A stretch of DNA of 64,000 bases, from NCBI GenBank assembly GCA_964542585.1, contig CAZIUI010000004.1, positions 85,136-149,135 on the forward strand. Direction: 5' to 3'. Positions 50,458 to 59,461 of the stretch are shown here, one piece after another. The stretch's first letter is position 1. Each line of letters starts with the position of its first letter. A program made the translations under genes and the position numbers. This DNA comes from CAYYUA01 sp964542585. GTDB lineage: Bacteria > Bacteroidota > Bacteroidia > CAILMK01 > CAYYUA01. The notes below the pieces were generated by a model. It saw nothing but the letters and a program-made list of their open reading frames with translations. It did not search any database and was not told where the DNA came from.

Positions 50458-51507
50458 TTGATTGTAAACCTATCATCATCCATAACAGAGGATCAACGGG
50501 AAAACTTGCGCCGCGTTTTAGGCAGTTATAGCAGCCAACTCCATGAAACTATTTTTCGGTATCACAAGGTGATGATAGCACCAGATTTTAAAGGGAATCC
50601 TTCGCTTGAGGCTAAGCTTGAGCGAATGGAAGGCGTGGAGCGTATTTCTAAGCCCAACGCAGATTACCAGCTAGCTGCTCAACAATATAGCGGTGATGTT
50701 AGCCATTATAACCTTTCGGGTCAATTAATTGGGCAACCCTACCTCAATCTCATTGTTGGTCCTTGTTCAATTGAATCCCGTCAGCAAATTTTTGAAATTG
50801 CCCATCTATTAAGCGAGCTGGGAATATCCTTTATTCGGGGTGGTGCCTATAAGCCACGTACTTCTCCGTATAGTTTTCAGGGTTTAGGAACTTCAGGGCT
50901 TTCTTTAATAAAAGAAGCGGCTGAAGCTTATGATCTCATGGTAGTCTCCGAATTAATGGACCAAAGCTTATTACCCGAGTTTGAAGAAAATGTGGATATC
51001 CTTCAGGTTGGGTCACGAAACATGTCTAATTACCATTTGCTGAAAGCGCTTGGTAATAGCAACAAGCCTGTTCTGCTAAAGCGTGGAATGTATGCTACCT
51101 TGAATGAATGGCTTTTAGCAGCGGAATACATCCTGGTAAATGGCAATGAAAGGGTTATCCTTTGTGAAAGAGGATTAAGAACTTATGATACAGCGGTTCG
51201 CAATCATTTAGATATAGCAGCGGTTCCAGCCGTAAAAGAAGTATCTCACTTGCCGGTTTGGGTTGATCCCAGTCAAGGAACCGGCAAACGAAGTTTGGTA
51301 TTACCTATGGCCAAAGCTGCTGTAACAGCCGGTGCAGATGGAATCATGATGGAGGTTCATCCCGATCCGGATAAGGCTTTTTCAGACGCTAATCAAACCC
51401 TTCACTTCAATAGCCTTCGGCAATTGACGGATGAATTACCACCCTTAGCTTCCGCATTAGGTAAAGTAATTCAGGTTCCTGCAGAAGGGTCCTCCTTAAC
51501 TACCTGA
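50458..51507 (+). CDS. 3-Deoxy-7-phosphoheptulonate synthase (class I beta)
   Basis: First step of aromatic amino acid synthesis, joining PEP and erythrose 4-phosphate. 349 residues with a TTG start 2 bp after the DUF4270 stop. An N-terminal ferredoxin-like regulatory domain of about 70 residues is followed by the barrel: LNLIVGPCSIESRQQI, FIRGGAYKPRTSPYSFQGLG, ILQVGSRNMSNYHLLKAL, VLLKRGMYATLNEWLLAAEYI, ILCERGLRTYD, VDPSQGTGKRSLVLPMAKAAV and GADGIMMEVHPDPDKAFSD. The lack of a chorismate mutase domain suggests regulation by the N-terminal domain only. Confidence 0.94.
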   Translation: MIVNLSSSITEDQRENLRRVLGSYSSQLHETIFRYHKVMIAPDFKGNPSLEAKLERMEGVERISKPNADYQLAAQQYSGDVSHYNLSGQLIGQPYLNLIVGPCSIESRQQIFEIAHLLSELGISFIRGGAYKPRTSPYSFQGLGTSGLSLIKEAAEAYDLMVVSELMDQSLLPEFEENVDILQVGSRNMSNYHLLKALGNSNKPVLLKRGMYATLNEWLLAAEYILVNGNERVILCERGLRTYDTAVRNHLDIAAVPAVKEVSHLPVWVDPSQGTGKRSLVLPMAKAAVTAGADGIMMEVHPDPDKAFSDANQTLHFNSLRQLTDELPPLASALGKVIQVPAEGSSLTT

Positions 51508-51527
51508 TAAATTTACTTGGGTAAATA

Positions 51528-51564
51528 TTTGATTAATTTTAAGGGCATAACTTTAATACCTTTG
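51528..51564 (+). promoter_or_regulatory. Promoter of glmS
   Basis: TTTG (51528-51531), a 25-nt spacer and TACCTTTG (51557-51564). The -7 box is perfect, but the spacer is longer than usual. The start would be near 51571, giving a leader of about 46 nt. I see no glmS ribozyme in that leader. Confidence 0.45.
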
Positions 51565-51616
51565 TTTTGCCAGATAAATATTTGAACTTTATACCCCAAC
51601 ACAAAAAAAGGAAACT

Positions 51617-53455
51617 ATGTGTGGTATAGTTGGCTACATAGGCTATCGAAATGCTCAACCGGTTATTTTAAAAGGACTCAAACGCTTGGAATACAGGGGG
51701 TATGATAGTGCAGGAATCTCTTTATTGAATGGAGGTATGACTATGGAAAAGGTTGCCGGTAAAGTTCAGGATTTGGAAGATGCCTTGCCGGATGTTCCCC
51801 AAGACGTCCATATTGGCATTGGTCATACTCGGTGGGCAACTCACGGTGAACCGAGTCAGGTAAATGCACACCCCCATTTATCCGAGAACGGACGAATATC
51901 CTTAATTCACAACGGTATTATTGAAAATCATAAAGCCCTTAAAGAAGAATTGCTAAGAAGGGGCCATGAATTTAAAAGCCAGACTGATACAGAAGTTTTA
52001 GTCCATTTGATAGAGGATATTCAGGAAAATGAAGGTATATCATTGGAGGAGGCTGTTCGTCTTGCGCTTTCAAAGGTGGTGGGTGCTTATGCAATTGTAG
52101 TAATGGGGCAAGACAATCCCTATACGCTCATTGCTGCCCGTAAGGGGAGTCCTTTGGTGATAGGCATTGGTACTGAGGAATATTTCATAGCTTCCGATGC
52201 AACCCCTATTGTGGAATATACCCGAAATGTTATCTATTTAAAGGATAATGATGTAGCCATCGTTAGGGGTGATTCTATGGTACTTAAAACCATCGATAAT
52301 GAGGTGCAGACTCCTTATGTACAAGAGCTTGAATTTAGCTTGGAGCAAATAGAGAAAGGAGGCTATGATCATTTCATGTTGAAAGAAATCCACGAGCAAG
52401 CTTCATCGATCAATGATACAATGCGCGGTCGTGTAAATGTGGATAAGGGAACTTTGAAATTAGGTGGTATTGCAGACTACGAAAATAAATTTGACAGCAT
52501 TGAGCGAATCATTATTATTGGGTGTGGTACGTCCTGGCATGCGGGCTTAGTAGCTGAATACATGTTTGAAGAATATGCTCGCATACCAGTAGAGGTTGAA
52601 TATGCTTCAGAATTTCGATACCGGAAACCTGTCATTAAGGAAACAGATCTCGTGATTGCTATTTCTCAATCAGGTGAAACGGCCGATACCCTGGCAGCCA
52701 TTGAGATGGCAAAAGATATGGGTGCTACGATTTTCGGAATTTGTAATGTGGTAGGTTCTTCTATTCCACGCACTACCCATGCGGGCGTATTTACGCATGC
52801 TGGCCCTGAAATCGGTGTTGCATCAACTAAAGCTTTCACATCCCAGTTAGATGTGCTTTACATGATAGGGCTTTTAATGGCTTACCGCCGTAGTCATGTG
52901 CCTGAAAATGAATACCATACTTTGCTTAATGAATTGGGTACGTTGCCACGAAAGATTCAAGAAACAATAGAATACACGGATAAAAAGATACAGGAAATTG
53001 CCAAACAGTTCATGGCATCCCCCAACTTCCTTTATTTAGGAAGAAGTTATAATTTTCCGGTGGCTTTAGAAGGTGCTCTTAAGCTTAAAGAAATTTCATA
53101 CATTCATGCAGAGGGATACCCGGCAGCCGAAATGAAGCACGGGCCCATTGCCTTAATTGATGAAAACATGCCGGTGGTGATAATCGGTACTAATAAGAAT
53201 AATTACGGTAAAGTTGCCAGCAATATTGAAGAGGTAAAAGCAAGGCATGGGAAAATTATATCCATTGTCAACGAAGGTGATACCACTATCAGTGAGCTAT
53301 CGGATTATGTGATTGAAGTCCCGGAAACGGAAGAAGTTTTTGGTCCGATGCTCTCCGTCATACCCCTTCAGTTGCTAGCGTATCACATTGCCGTCTTGCG
53401 CGGATGTAATGTTGATCAGCCACGTAACCTGGCAAAATCAGTGACAGTAGAATAG
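51617..53455 (+). CDS. glmS: Glutamine--fructose-6-phosphate aminotransferase (isomerizing)
   Basis: Makes glucosamine 6-phosphate for peptidoglycan and LPS. 612 residues: the N-terminal nucleophile Cys2 (MCGIVGYIGYRNA) and the glutaminase motifs GIGHTRWATHGEPSQVNAHPH and HNGIIENHKALKEEL. Two SIS domains follow (GCGTSWHAGLVAEYMFE, AISQSGETADTLAAIEMAK, GVASTKAFTSQLDVLYMIGL), and the protein ends in NVDQPRNLAKSVTVE. Length and residues are all standard. Confidence 0.98.
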   Translation: MCGIVGYIGYRNAQPVILKGLKRLEYRGYDSAGISLLNGGMTMEKVAGKVQDLEDALPDVPQDVHIGIGHTRWATHGEPSQVNAHPHLSENGRISLIHNGIIENHKALKEELLRRGHEFKSQTDTEVLVHLIEDIQENEGISLEEAVRLALSKVVGAYAIVVMGQDNPYTLIAARKGSPLVIGIGTEEYFIASDATPIVEYTRNVIYLKDNDVAIVRGDSMVLKTIDNEVQTPYVQELEFSLEQIEKGGYDHFMLKEIHEQASSINDTMRGRVNVDKGTLKLGGIADYENKFDSIERIIIIGCGTSWHAGLVAEYMFEEYARIPVEVEYASEFRYRKPVIKETDLVIAISQSGETADTLAAIEMAKDMGATIFGICNVVGSSIPRTTHAGVFTHAGPEIGVASTKAFTSQLDVLYMIGLLMAYRRSHVPENEYHTLLNELGTLPRKIQETIEYTDKKIQEIAKQFMASPNFLYLGRSYNFPVALEGALKLKEISYIHAEGYPAAEMKHGPIALIDENMPVVIIGTNKNNYGKVASNIEEVKARHGKIISIVNEGDTTISELSDYVIEVPETEEVFGPMLSVIPLQLLAYHIAVLRGCNVDQPRNLAKSVTVE

Positions 53456-53466
53456 AGTCTTTCAAT

Positions 53467-53506
53467 AAAAAAGCCCTTGAAAGCATTGGCTCGCAAGGGC
53501 TTTTTT
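53467..53506. terminator. Bidirectional terminator between glmS and sod
   Basis: Arms AAAAAAGCCCTTG (53467-53479) and CAAGGGCTTTTTT (53494-53506) with a 14-nt loop. A and T runs flank it on both sides between convergent genes. Confidence 0.85.
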
Positions 53507-53532
53507 CACTTTACAACTGTACCTAGAGGCGT

Positions 53533-54138
53533 TTACATAGCGTTTTTGCATCGCTTTCCTACCTCATCCCAATTTACAACTTGGTACCAGTTGTTGATGT
53601 ATTCATCCTTACGGTTCTGGTATTTAAGGTAATAGGCATGTTCCCACATGTCAAGACCCAGAATTGGAGTTCCTTCTAGTTCGGTAACATCCATGACGGG
53701 ATTATCCTGATTGGGAGTGGTACCAATTTTTAACTGTTTATTATGAACTACGAGCCAGGTCCAACCAGAACCGAAGACGCCTTTTGCAGCATTGGCAAAT
53801 TGCTCTTTGAAGTCTGAAAAGCTGCCGAAAGTCTTGTTTAACAATTCAGCGAATTCCCCGGTTGGCTCATTTCCACCATTAGGCCCCATAATTTGCCAAA
53901 AAAAGGAATGGTTCCAATGACCGCCTCCATGGTTACGAATGGCTGTAGGATGCTTGGATACATTGTGAAGGAGCTCATCAAGGCTTTTGCTTGCGAGTTC
54001 AGTACCCTCTACAGCTCCGTTGAGCTTGGTGACATACGTGTTATGATGTTTATCATGATGTAACTGCATGGTTTCCTTATCGATGCTGGGCTCTAGTGCA
54101 TCGAATGCATAGGGAAGATCTGGTAGTTCGAAAGCCAT
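53533..54138 (-). CDS. sodA: Superoxide dismutase, Mn-type (Fe/Mn family)
   Basis: 201 residues. Metal ligands are in HHDKHHNTYV, HWNHSFFW and DMWEHAYYLKY. Two positions that separate the metals favour manganese: GGGHWNH (Gly where FeSOD has Gln) and TTPNQDNPVM (Gln at the MnSOD outer-sphere position). It disproportionates superoxide in the cytoplasm. It follows the kinase genes on the same strand after 40 bp; whether it shares their promoter is not clear. Confidence 0.95.
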   Translation of the reverse strand: MAFELPDLPYAFDALEPSIDKETMQLHHDKHHNTYVTKLNGAVEGTELASKSLDELLHNVSKHPTAIRNHGGGHWNHSFFWQIMGPNGGNEPTGEFAELLNKTFGSFSDFKEQFANAAKGVFGSGWTWLVVHNKQLKIGTTPNQDNPVMDVTELEGTPILGLDMWEHAYYLKYQNRKDEYINNWYQVVNWDEVGKRCKNAM

Positions 54139-54178
54139 AATTTATAGTTATTTTGGTTCTACAATATGGAATGTTTGA

Positions 54179-55234
54179 TTAAGCAAAATGTTCAGGTAGT
54201 GTTGAAAGGTAATAGTTCATCAAATCTAAATAACCTTTGATTTGATGTAAACTAGTATCAAACTCCTTGCTGTCATACCCTTTGCGCTCCATTGATTTCA
54301 GGGCAATTACTTTGCCACGGACATTTGCACGGTACGCCTTAAAATACGTGAACAATGCATCTGTGTAATGATCAGGCTCTAGTCCACTGTCTATAACCGG
54401 CTGATAATTATGGTAAAAATGCGTGCTTAATTCCCATGCTCCATTAGCCTCCAGGTCCATACAGAAAAAAGCGATTTCGTTTAAAATGTCAATTTGTCGG
54501 AATTTCTCGTTAAACTCAATACAATCAAAAATCACAGGATCCTCATAGAGGAATATATTTTTACTGTGTAAGTCACCATGGCAGTCTCTAATCATACCTG
54601 CATCATGGCGCTCTTTTAAGTAGTTGTTCATGTTACTTAAAAAACGGTCATTAATCTGTAATAGCTTATTCAGCTGTTGTTTATAAGCTGGTAGATTATC
54701 TGTTAGAAAATCCTCTACAGTGGTGATGTCATGAAATTTTGCTTTAAGCTGATCCCCCACAATTCCTTCATGAATGGCAGGAGCAGATTCATGAAAACGG
54801 GCTACTTTGAAAGCGATTTTTTCTACATCAGATGATGTTACAGCGTTTCGTGCAAGTAGTTTATCCATTTCAAGGTCGCTATCCATCCGTTTCATCTCTA
54901 AAGCATAATCAATGATGGTAGCTTTTTCAGGTGCCTTCTCCTGGGATGAAGTGATCAAAGGTCCTTCTTCATCCTCGTATACTGGTAAGACTTGATGGTA
55001 CATAGCAGCAGCCAATCGCCGGTTGAGCCGTAATTCCTCTTCGCAGTAGAATTTCCTTTTAGCCAGTGTTGAGAAATCCAGGAAAGTATAGTGAAAAGGT
55101 TTTTTAATCTTGTAAACCCAGTCTTGCCCAAGGATAACGTAGGAAATATGGGTTTCTATCAAACCTGCCTGCAAAGGCTCTGTATCCGGCAAGGCCTGCC
55201 TGTTGATCAGCGCCTTTATTTGTATCCGATCCAT
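54179..55234 (-). CDS. APH-like kinase (COG2187), stand-alone
   Basis: 351 residues of aminoglycoside-phosphotransferase fold: ETHISYVILGQDWVYKIKKPF near the N-terminus, the Brenner motif RDCHGDLHSKNIFLYED, then IFDCIEFNEKFRQIDILNEIAFFCMDLEA with the metal aspartate. In many bacteria this domain is fused to a P-loop kinase domain like the one encoded by the next gene upstream, 6 bp away. Here the two are separate genes, with the P-loop gene first. The substrate of the family is unknown; resistance to aminoglycosides is not implied. Confidence 0.88.
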   Translation of the reverse strand: MDRIQIKALINRQALPDTEPLQAGLIETHISYVILGQDWVYKIKKPFHYTFLDFSTLAKRKFYCEEELRLNRRLAAAMYHQVLPVYEDEEGPLITSSQEKAPEKATIIDYALEMKRMDSDLEMDKLLARNAVTSSDVEKIAFKVARFHESAPAIHEGIVGDQLKAKFHDITTVEDFLTDNLPAYKQQLNKLLQINDRFLSNMNNYLKERHDAGMIRDCHGDLHSKNIFLYEDPVIFDCIEFNEKFRQIDILNEIAFFCMDLEANGAWELSTHFYHNYQPVIDSGLEPDHYTDALFTYFKAYRANVRGKVIALKSMERKGYDSKEFDTSLHQIKGYLDLMNYYLSTLPEHFA

Positions 55235-55240
55235 GACAAT

Positions 55241-55750
55241 TCAGGTTTTTGTAGCGGGCTCCATGTTTAGAAAGGCGTAAGCTTGCTTAAGCATGATATT
55301 CATATTTTGTTGGCTGGAATCAAGGAGGAGGTGGCTAGCTTGAAGCGAGTCTGCCTCAGCTTTAAGCTTTTGATAAATATGATAATCAGCATCGCTATCC
55401 GGTCGGTTTTTGTTTACTCTTTGCTGTATGATTGCTTCATCAGCAACAAGTTGAATAAATCTGAGCGATTGGTTGAGCTCATGAGCTTTGGCTTCCGCTA
55501 TTTCCCGCATCCAGCTTTTGTGGAAGGTAGCGTCAGCAATTACGGCCGGATATATAGCTAGCTGCTCTTCAGCTTTTGCGAGCAGGCTTTGGTAAACAGC
55601 AGCTTTTGATTGGGGATCATAATCACCCCTTTTATCAATGGTATCCCTGACGTGATCACTTTTGAGATGTGGAAGGGCCAGGACATCCGAAAGCTGATCC
55701 GCAAAATAGGATTTACCGGAGCCGGGCAAGCCGAATATTATAACCAGCAT
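55241..55750 (-). CDS. P-loop kinase (AAA_33 / COG0645)
   Basis: 169 residues with Walker A at the N-terminus (MLVIIFGLPGSGKSYFADQLS), LKSDHVRDTIDKRGDY, VIADATFHKSWMREIAEA and a lid region QQRVNKNRPDSDADYHIY, like shikimate- or gluconate-kinase-type enzymes. It is the usual C-terminal half of a bifunctional APH/P-loop protein, here encoded separately just before the APH half. It probably acts with that neighbour on the same unknown substrate. Confidence 0.87.
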   Translation of the reverse strand: MLVIIFGLPGSGKSYFADQLSDVLALPHLKSDHVRDTIDKRGDYDPQSKAAVYQSLLAKAEEQLAIYPAVIADATFHKSWMREIAEAKAHELNQSLRFIQLVADEAIIQQRVNKNRPDSDADYHIYQKLKAEADSLQASHLLLDSSQQNMNIMLKQAYAFLNMEPATKT

Positions 55751-55779
55751 AGGATGATGATTTATTTTTCCAAACGCCT

Positions 55780-56997
55780 TTAATCAAACCTTAGGGCTTT
55801 TACAGGTTTTACTGTGCTGACCAGAATAGCTGGCAACACCATGGTTAATGCGCAAAAGATAAAGGCACCTACATTCACAGCTAAAAACAACCCCCATTCG
55901 TAGTAAACGGGCACCACCGAAAGGTAATAGGAGGTCTCCGATAATTTGATCAAGCCGAAGGTGTCTTGGATGAAAATCAATCCTAGCCCAAGAACATTAC
56001 CCCAAAGAATACCGATCCCGATCAAAAAGCCGGCACTAATAATAAAGGTGCGCATCACGCTACCATTACGGGCTCCTAAGGCTTTAAGCAGACCGATAAA
56101 CTGGGTACGTTCGAGGATCATGATCAGGAGGGCTGTGATCATGTTGATAGCCGCTACAAGGGCCATGAGGGTAAGGATGATCTGTACATTGAAATTCAGC
56201 AGCTTTAGCCAGTCAAATATCTGGGGGAATATGTCCTGAATAGCTTTTGCCTTATATTTAGCAGGAATAACTTGATTGATCTGGGGTAGGATAAAAGGGA
56301 TAATTGCCAGGCTATTTAAATGCACCTGGTAGCCGCCTGTGGCTTTATCATCCCAATCATTTAATTTTCGAATATGCCGGATATCGGCTAAAGCAAAGTT
56401 CTTGTCAATATCTTCCAGTCCGGTATTAAAAATGCCTTTCACTGTAAACTGTCGCAACCGTGTAGGTTTCTGGACGAAGTACATCACCACTTGATCACCC
56501 GTATCCACGCGTAGCTTGTCAGCTAGGTCTTTAGCCAGGATGATTCCATCAGATGGTGTACTATCCGTCCATGAAAGAGGGGCACCTAGCCTCATTTGAT
56601 TTTTAATGCGAGACCAGTTAAAATTTTGACCGGTACCGCGTAAAACAACGCCTTCAATGGTTTCACCCGCCCTGAGGATACCTGGTTTGTTGGCAAAGGA
56701 CTGAACGTGTTTTACGCCTTCTACTTGCCGAATACTATCCAGCCTGCCAGCATTTAGACTTATGGGCTTACTCTTCAGGTTTTGGGAAAGCTGGTAATGC
56801 GTAATTTGAATGTGAGAGCCAAAGCCTGTAACCTTTTGTTTAATTTCGCCTTGAAATCCGCTAATGACTGCAATAGAAACCAGCATAACGGCAAGGCTTA
56901 AGGCAATGGCGGCCACCGCTAGGCGAACCACTAACTTGGAAAAAGAGCGCTTGGATTGGAAGGTTATCCGTCTTGCTACAAAATACTCAAAAAACAC
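55780..56997 (-). CDS. FtsX/LolC/LolE-type ABC transporter permease
   Basis: 405 residues: MFFEYFVARRITFQSKRSFSKLVVRLAVAAIALSLAVMLVS gives a cytoplasmic tail and the first membrane segment. A large periplasmic MacB_PCD domain follows to about residue 255, then three C-terminal membrane segments (ILTLMALVAAINMITALLIMILERTQFIGLLKALGARNG ...). This is the layout of LolC/E, which extract lipoproteins from the inner membrane. No ATPase gene is adjacent. The start lies only 6 bp from the divergent namZ start. Confidence 0.88.
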   Translation of the reverse strand: MFFEYFVARRITFQSKRSFSKLVVRLAVAAIALSLAVMLVSIAVISGFQGEIKQKVTGFGSHIQITHYQLSQNLKSKPISLNAGRLDSIRQVEGVKHVQSFANKPGILRAGETIEGVVLRGTGQNFNWSRIKNQMRLGAPLSWTDSTPSDGIILAKDLADKLRVDTGDQVVMYFVQKPTRLRQFTVKGIFNTGLEDIDKNFALADIRHIRKLNDWDDKATGGYQVHLNSLAIIPFILPQINQVIPAKYKAKAIQDIFPQIFDWLKLLNFNVQIILTLMALVAAINMITALLIMILERTQFIGLLKALGARNGSVMRTFIISAGFLIGIGILWGNVLGLGLIFIQDTFGLIKLSETSYYLSVVPVYYEWGLFLAVNVGAFIFCALTMVLPAILVSTVKPVKALRFD

Positions 56998-57003
56998 TCG
57001 AGA

Positions 57004-58185
57004 ATGGGTTTTAACAGATGGGCAAAGGTAGCAATTCTGCTCATGTTGGGCGTGTTAGAAGGGAAAGCAAATGATCTTAAGGTGGGGGCTGCACGCCTTC
57101 CAGCTTACTTGAGTGAGCTAGAACAGGAGCAGGTGGGCATAGTGGCTAATCATACCGCCAGGATCAATGGCGTCCATTTAGTGGACACACTCCTGAGCCG
57201 TGGCGTTAATATTCAAAAAATCTTTGCTCCGGAACATGGCTTTCGTGGTAACCATGCAGCTGGTGCAACCATTGAGCATGGTAAAGATACGAAAACAGAA
57301 ATTCCTGTTTTTTCCCTGTATGGGGCTACCAAAAAGCCAACGCCTGAAAGCTTGAAAGGGGTGACCCAGATGGTATTTGATATTCAGGATGTGGGTTGCC
57401 GTTTTTATACGTACATCTCCACCCTACATTACGTTATGGAGGCTTGCGCGGAAGCTGCTATACCATTAACAATCCTGGACCGACCCAATCCGAATGGTCA
57501 TTATATTGCCGGCCCCGTCTTGGATACATCCTACCGTTCTTTTGTGGGTATGCATCCTGTGCCGGTGGTTTACGGGATGACCATTGGGGAATATGCGCAA
57601 ATGATCAACGGGGAAGATTGGCTTGAAAATCAGCAAAGATGTGATCTGAGTGTTATCCGGGTTAAATCCTATACCCACGATGATCCCTACCAGTTGCCCA
57701 TTGCACCATCCCCCAACCTCCCCAACCAAAAAGCCATAGCGTTGTATCCTAGTTTGTGCTTTTTTGAGGGAACACCGGTAAGTGTGGGCCGGGGAACTGC
57801 CAAACCGTTTCAAGTCATTGGTTATCCGGGATTTGAGAAGGGAAGCACTACTTTTAAACCCCGCTATATCGCAGGTAAGGCCACCAACCCACCTTACGAG
57901 GGTCAGCTATGCCGCGGTTTTAATCTACAAAGCTTTGCTGACTCTATCATCACCCATAAACCCCATCACCTGTTCTGGCGCTGGTTGATCCAATTTTATC
58001 AGGCTTCAGAAGATCGAGCTGATTTTTTTGAACCTTATTTCAAAAAGTTGGCAGGCACTGATGAGCTACAGCAACTGATCAGTTCTGGAGCGACTCCGGC
58101 CGATATCAGGAAGCACTGGGAAGATGAGCATAAAGCTTTTAAAGCGATTCGTGAGCAGTATTTGCTTTATCCGGATTTTGACTAG
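57004..58185 (+). CDS. namZ: Exo-beta-N-acetylmuramidase NamZ (DUF1343, GH171)
   Basis: 393 residues from the ATG at 57004; a longer frame to 56956 would run across the divergent gene's start. Signal-like N-terminus (KVAILLMLGVLEGKA) followed by VGIVANHTARINGVHLVDTLLSRGV, IFAPEHGFRGNHAAGATIEHG, PVFSLYGATKKPTPE, MVFDIQDVGCRFYTYISTLHYVMEAC, LDRPNPNGHYIAGPVLD and FEGTPVSVGRGTAKPFQVIG. NamZ removes N-acetylmuramic acid from the non-reducing end of peptidoglycan fragments during turnover. Its 3' end overlaps the opposite methyltransferase gene by 47 bp. Confidence 0.92.
   Translation: MGFNRWAKVAILLMLGVLEGKANDLKVGAARLPAYLSELEQEQVGIVANHTARINGVHLVDTLLSRGVNIQKIFAPEHGFRGNHAAGATIEHGKDTKTEIPVFSLYGATKKPTPESLKGVTQMVFDIQDVGCRFYTYISTLHYVMEACAEAAIPLTILDRPNPNGHYIAGPVLDTSYRSFVGMHPVPVVYGMTIGEYAQMINGEDWLENQQRCDLSVIRVKSYTHDDPYQLPIAPSPNLPNQKAIALYPSLCFFEGTPVSVGRGTAKPFQVIGYPGFEKGSTTFKPRYIAGKATNPPYEGQLCRGFNLQSFADSIITHKPHHLFWRWLIQFYQASEDRADFFEPYFKKLAGTDELQQLISSGATPADIRKHWEDEHKAFKAIREQYLLYPDFD
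57023..57030 (-). promoter_or_regulatory. -7 promoter element of the LolC/E-type permease, inside namZ
   Basis: TACCTTTG on the minus strand, 26 nt before the permease ATG at 56997. It lies within the namZ coding region because the two starts are only 6 bp apart. No -33 box of TTTG type. Confidence 0.4.
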
Positions 58186-59290
58186 GACCTGTTAACGTAA
58201 GGCTAAAGATCCGTGTATCCACCCCTCCCATTTTGACTTTTTGAATATCATTGATGATAAAACGCCCTTGATGCTTGATCTCCTTTTTGAGCATTCCCCA
58301 TTTGGTAGCCAATAAGACCAGCCGGCCGCCTGGCTTTAGCAGGTAAGCAGCTTGCTGCAGGAACTGCCTGTAGAATGCCTGAAACGCTTTTTGCCGGTTA
58401 AGCTTAATCCCAAACGGAGGGTTGGTAACTATCACATCAAATGCTCCTTTTTCATATACCTGGCTAAGGTCGTATACATCTATTTGGTAAGCGGAAGCCC
58501 TTTGGAGAAGCCCTGCATGCGAAAGGTTTTCTAATGCACCCTTCGTTGCTTTTTCTCCGTAATCCGTTCCTGTTAGGGATAGCCAGGGATAAAGGGAAGC
58601 CGCTTCTAGCAAAATGGTACCGGCCCCACAAAAGGGGTCTAGTAAGTAATGATCGCTTTGTTTGATACGTGCTTGTGCTAGCAGCGCATAGGCCATATGA
58701 GGCTGAAGCGATATGCGTGGTAAGTAAGGTCGGTCATGCCGTGTGTTTAACGAAGTAAGCGTCAGCTGTAAACCTACGACCGCCAGGTCATCAAAAACAT
58801 CGCAACGAATTTCCAGGTCATAATTTTTCAGGTTAACGGTTTTTGAATATTGAGCTAAAAAACCAGCCCCTGCATATTGCTGTACTTGCGTACTGGTAAA
58901 AGAATGGTGCAGACCGGTTCGGTTTGTGGTAACCCGAAAGGTTTCAGCAACTTCAAAACCCGGTATCGCCAGTTGTTGCACTTGCTCATAGACGCTATTC
59001 AAGGGTGCTTGCGAATCCAGATAAAAATGAGCGATGAGTGCTTGCACGTTGTGAATGGATCGTAAACGGAAAAGCACGTCAGCATAGTAGGCGAGGGGGT
59101 CTGTACTTTTGACTGTTAATTGAGCTGGAAAGCCAAAAGGCCTCATTGTTAGCTCGGGAATAGCCAGGTCATTAAGTCGACATAGTTGCTGAAACTCGGA
59201 CTTGACGGTATGCTCAAGCCCGGCATTTGTGGTTAACATAACTTGAGTTGGGTAGTTACGAACTTGTTCTAGCGCCATTTGATTGATCAT
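58139..59290 (-). CDS. THUMP-domain class I RNA methyltransferase (RlmL/Trm14-like)
   Basis: About 383 residues from the ATG at 59290 (MINQMALEQV); 59278 is also possible. Any longer start would run into tRNA-Gly on the other strand. The N-terminus PTQVMLTTNAGLEHTVKSEF and the following 100 residues form a THUMP domain. The SAM domain shows YLLDPFCGAGTILLEAA, LTGTDYGEKATKGALENL, and the catalytic VIVTNPPFGIKL. NPPF-type enzymes of this group put m2G on 23S rRNA (RlmL N-terminal half) or on tRNA; which of the two is not clear. Confidence 0.88.
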   Translation of the reverse strand: MINQMALEQVRNYPTQVMLTTNAGLEHTVKSEFQQLCRLNDLAIPELTMRPFGFPAQLTVKSTDPLAYYADVLFRLRSIHNVQALIAHFYLDSQAPLNSVYEQVQQLAIPGFEVAETFRVTTNRTGLHHSFTSTQVQQYAGAGFLAQYSKTVNLKNYDLEIRCDVFDDLAVVGLQLTLTSLNTRHDRPYLPRISLQPHMAYALLAQARIKQSDHYLLDPFCGAGTILLEAASLYPWLSLTGTDYGEKATKGALENLSHAGLLQRASAYQIDVYDLSQVYEKGAFDVIVTNPPFGIKLNRQKAFQAFYRQFLQQAAYLLKPGGRLVLLATKWGMLKKEIKHQGRFIINDIQKVKMGGVDTRIFSLTLTGPSQNPDKANTAHESL

Positions 59291-59295
59291 GCGGG

Positions 59296-59303
59296 CAAAG
59301 GTA
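59296..59303 (-). promoter_or_regulatory. -7 promoter element of the THUMP methyltransferase
   Basis: TACCTTTG on the minus strand, 5 nt before the ATG at 59290. A normally placed start would give a leaderless message from 59290 or a 12-nt leader for 59278. Confidence 0.4.
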
Positions 59304-59336
59304 GCATGGAAAAAGAAGGCTTGACAGATCCCGGGA

Positions 59337-59369
59337 TTTGTTAAATTCCGGCTTGTGCCCTTATATTTG
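59337..59369 (+). promoter_or_regulatory. Promoter of tRNA-Gly
   Basis: TTTG (59337-59340), 21-nt spacer, TATATTTG (59362-59369). The start would be near 59376, a few bases before the mature tRNA. Confidence 0.6.
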
Positions 59370-59379
59370 CACCACCGTT

Positions 59380-59451
59380 GCGGGAATAGCTCAGCGGTAG
59401 AGCACAACCTTGCCAAGGTTGGGGTCGCGGGTTCGAATCCCGTTTCCCGCT
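59380..59451 (+). tRNA. tRNA-Gly (anticodon GCC)
   Basis: 72-nt cloverleaf: acceptor GCGGGAA/TTCCCGC, D arm GCTC/GAGC, anticodon arm CAACC, TTGCCAA, GGTTG, T arm GCGGG, TTCGAAT, CCCGT. No CCA is encoded; discriminator T. It is followed by a terminator. Confidence 0.96.
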
Positions 59452-59461
59452 CATTTTTTTG

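Noticed and set aside
51571..51616. glmS ribozyme in the glmS leader
   Set aside because: The leader is about 46 nt and AT-rich, too short for the ribozyme, which is also not expected in Bacteroidota.
54179..55234. Aminoglycoside resistance gene
   Set aside because: Only the fold is shared; it belongs to the COG2187 family that normally pairs with a P-loop kinase and is not a resistance determinant.
59380..59416. N-terminal extension of the THUMP methyltransferase to 59416
   Set aside because: The extension would cover half of tRNA-Gly on the other strand and lacks homology-like content; the ATG at 59290 or 59278 fits better.
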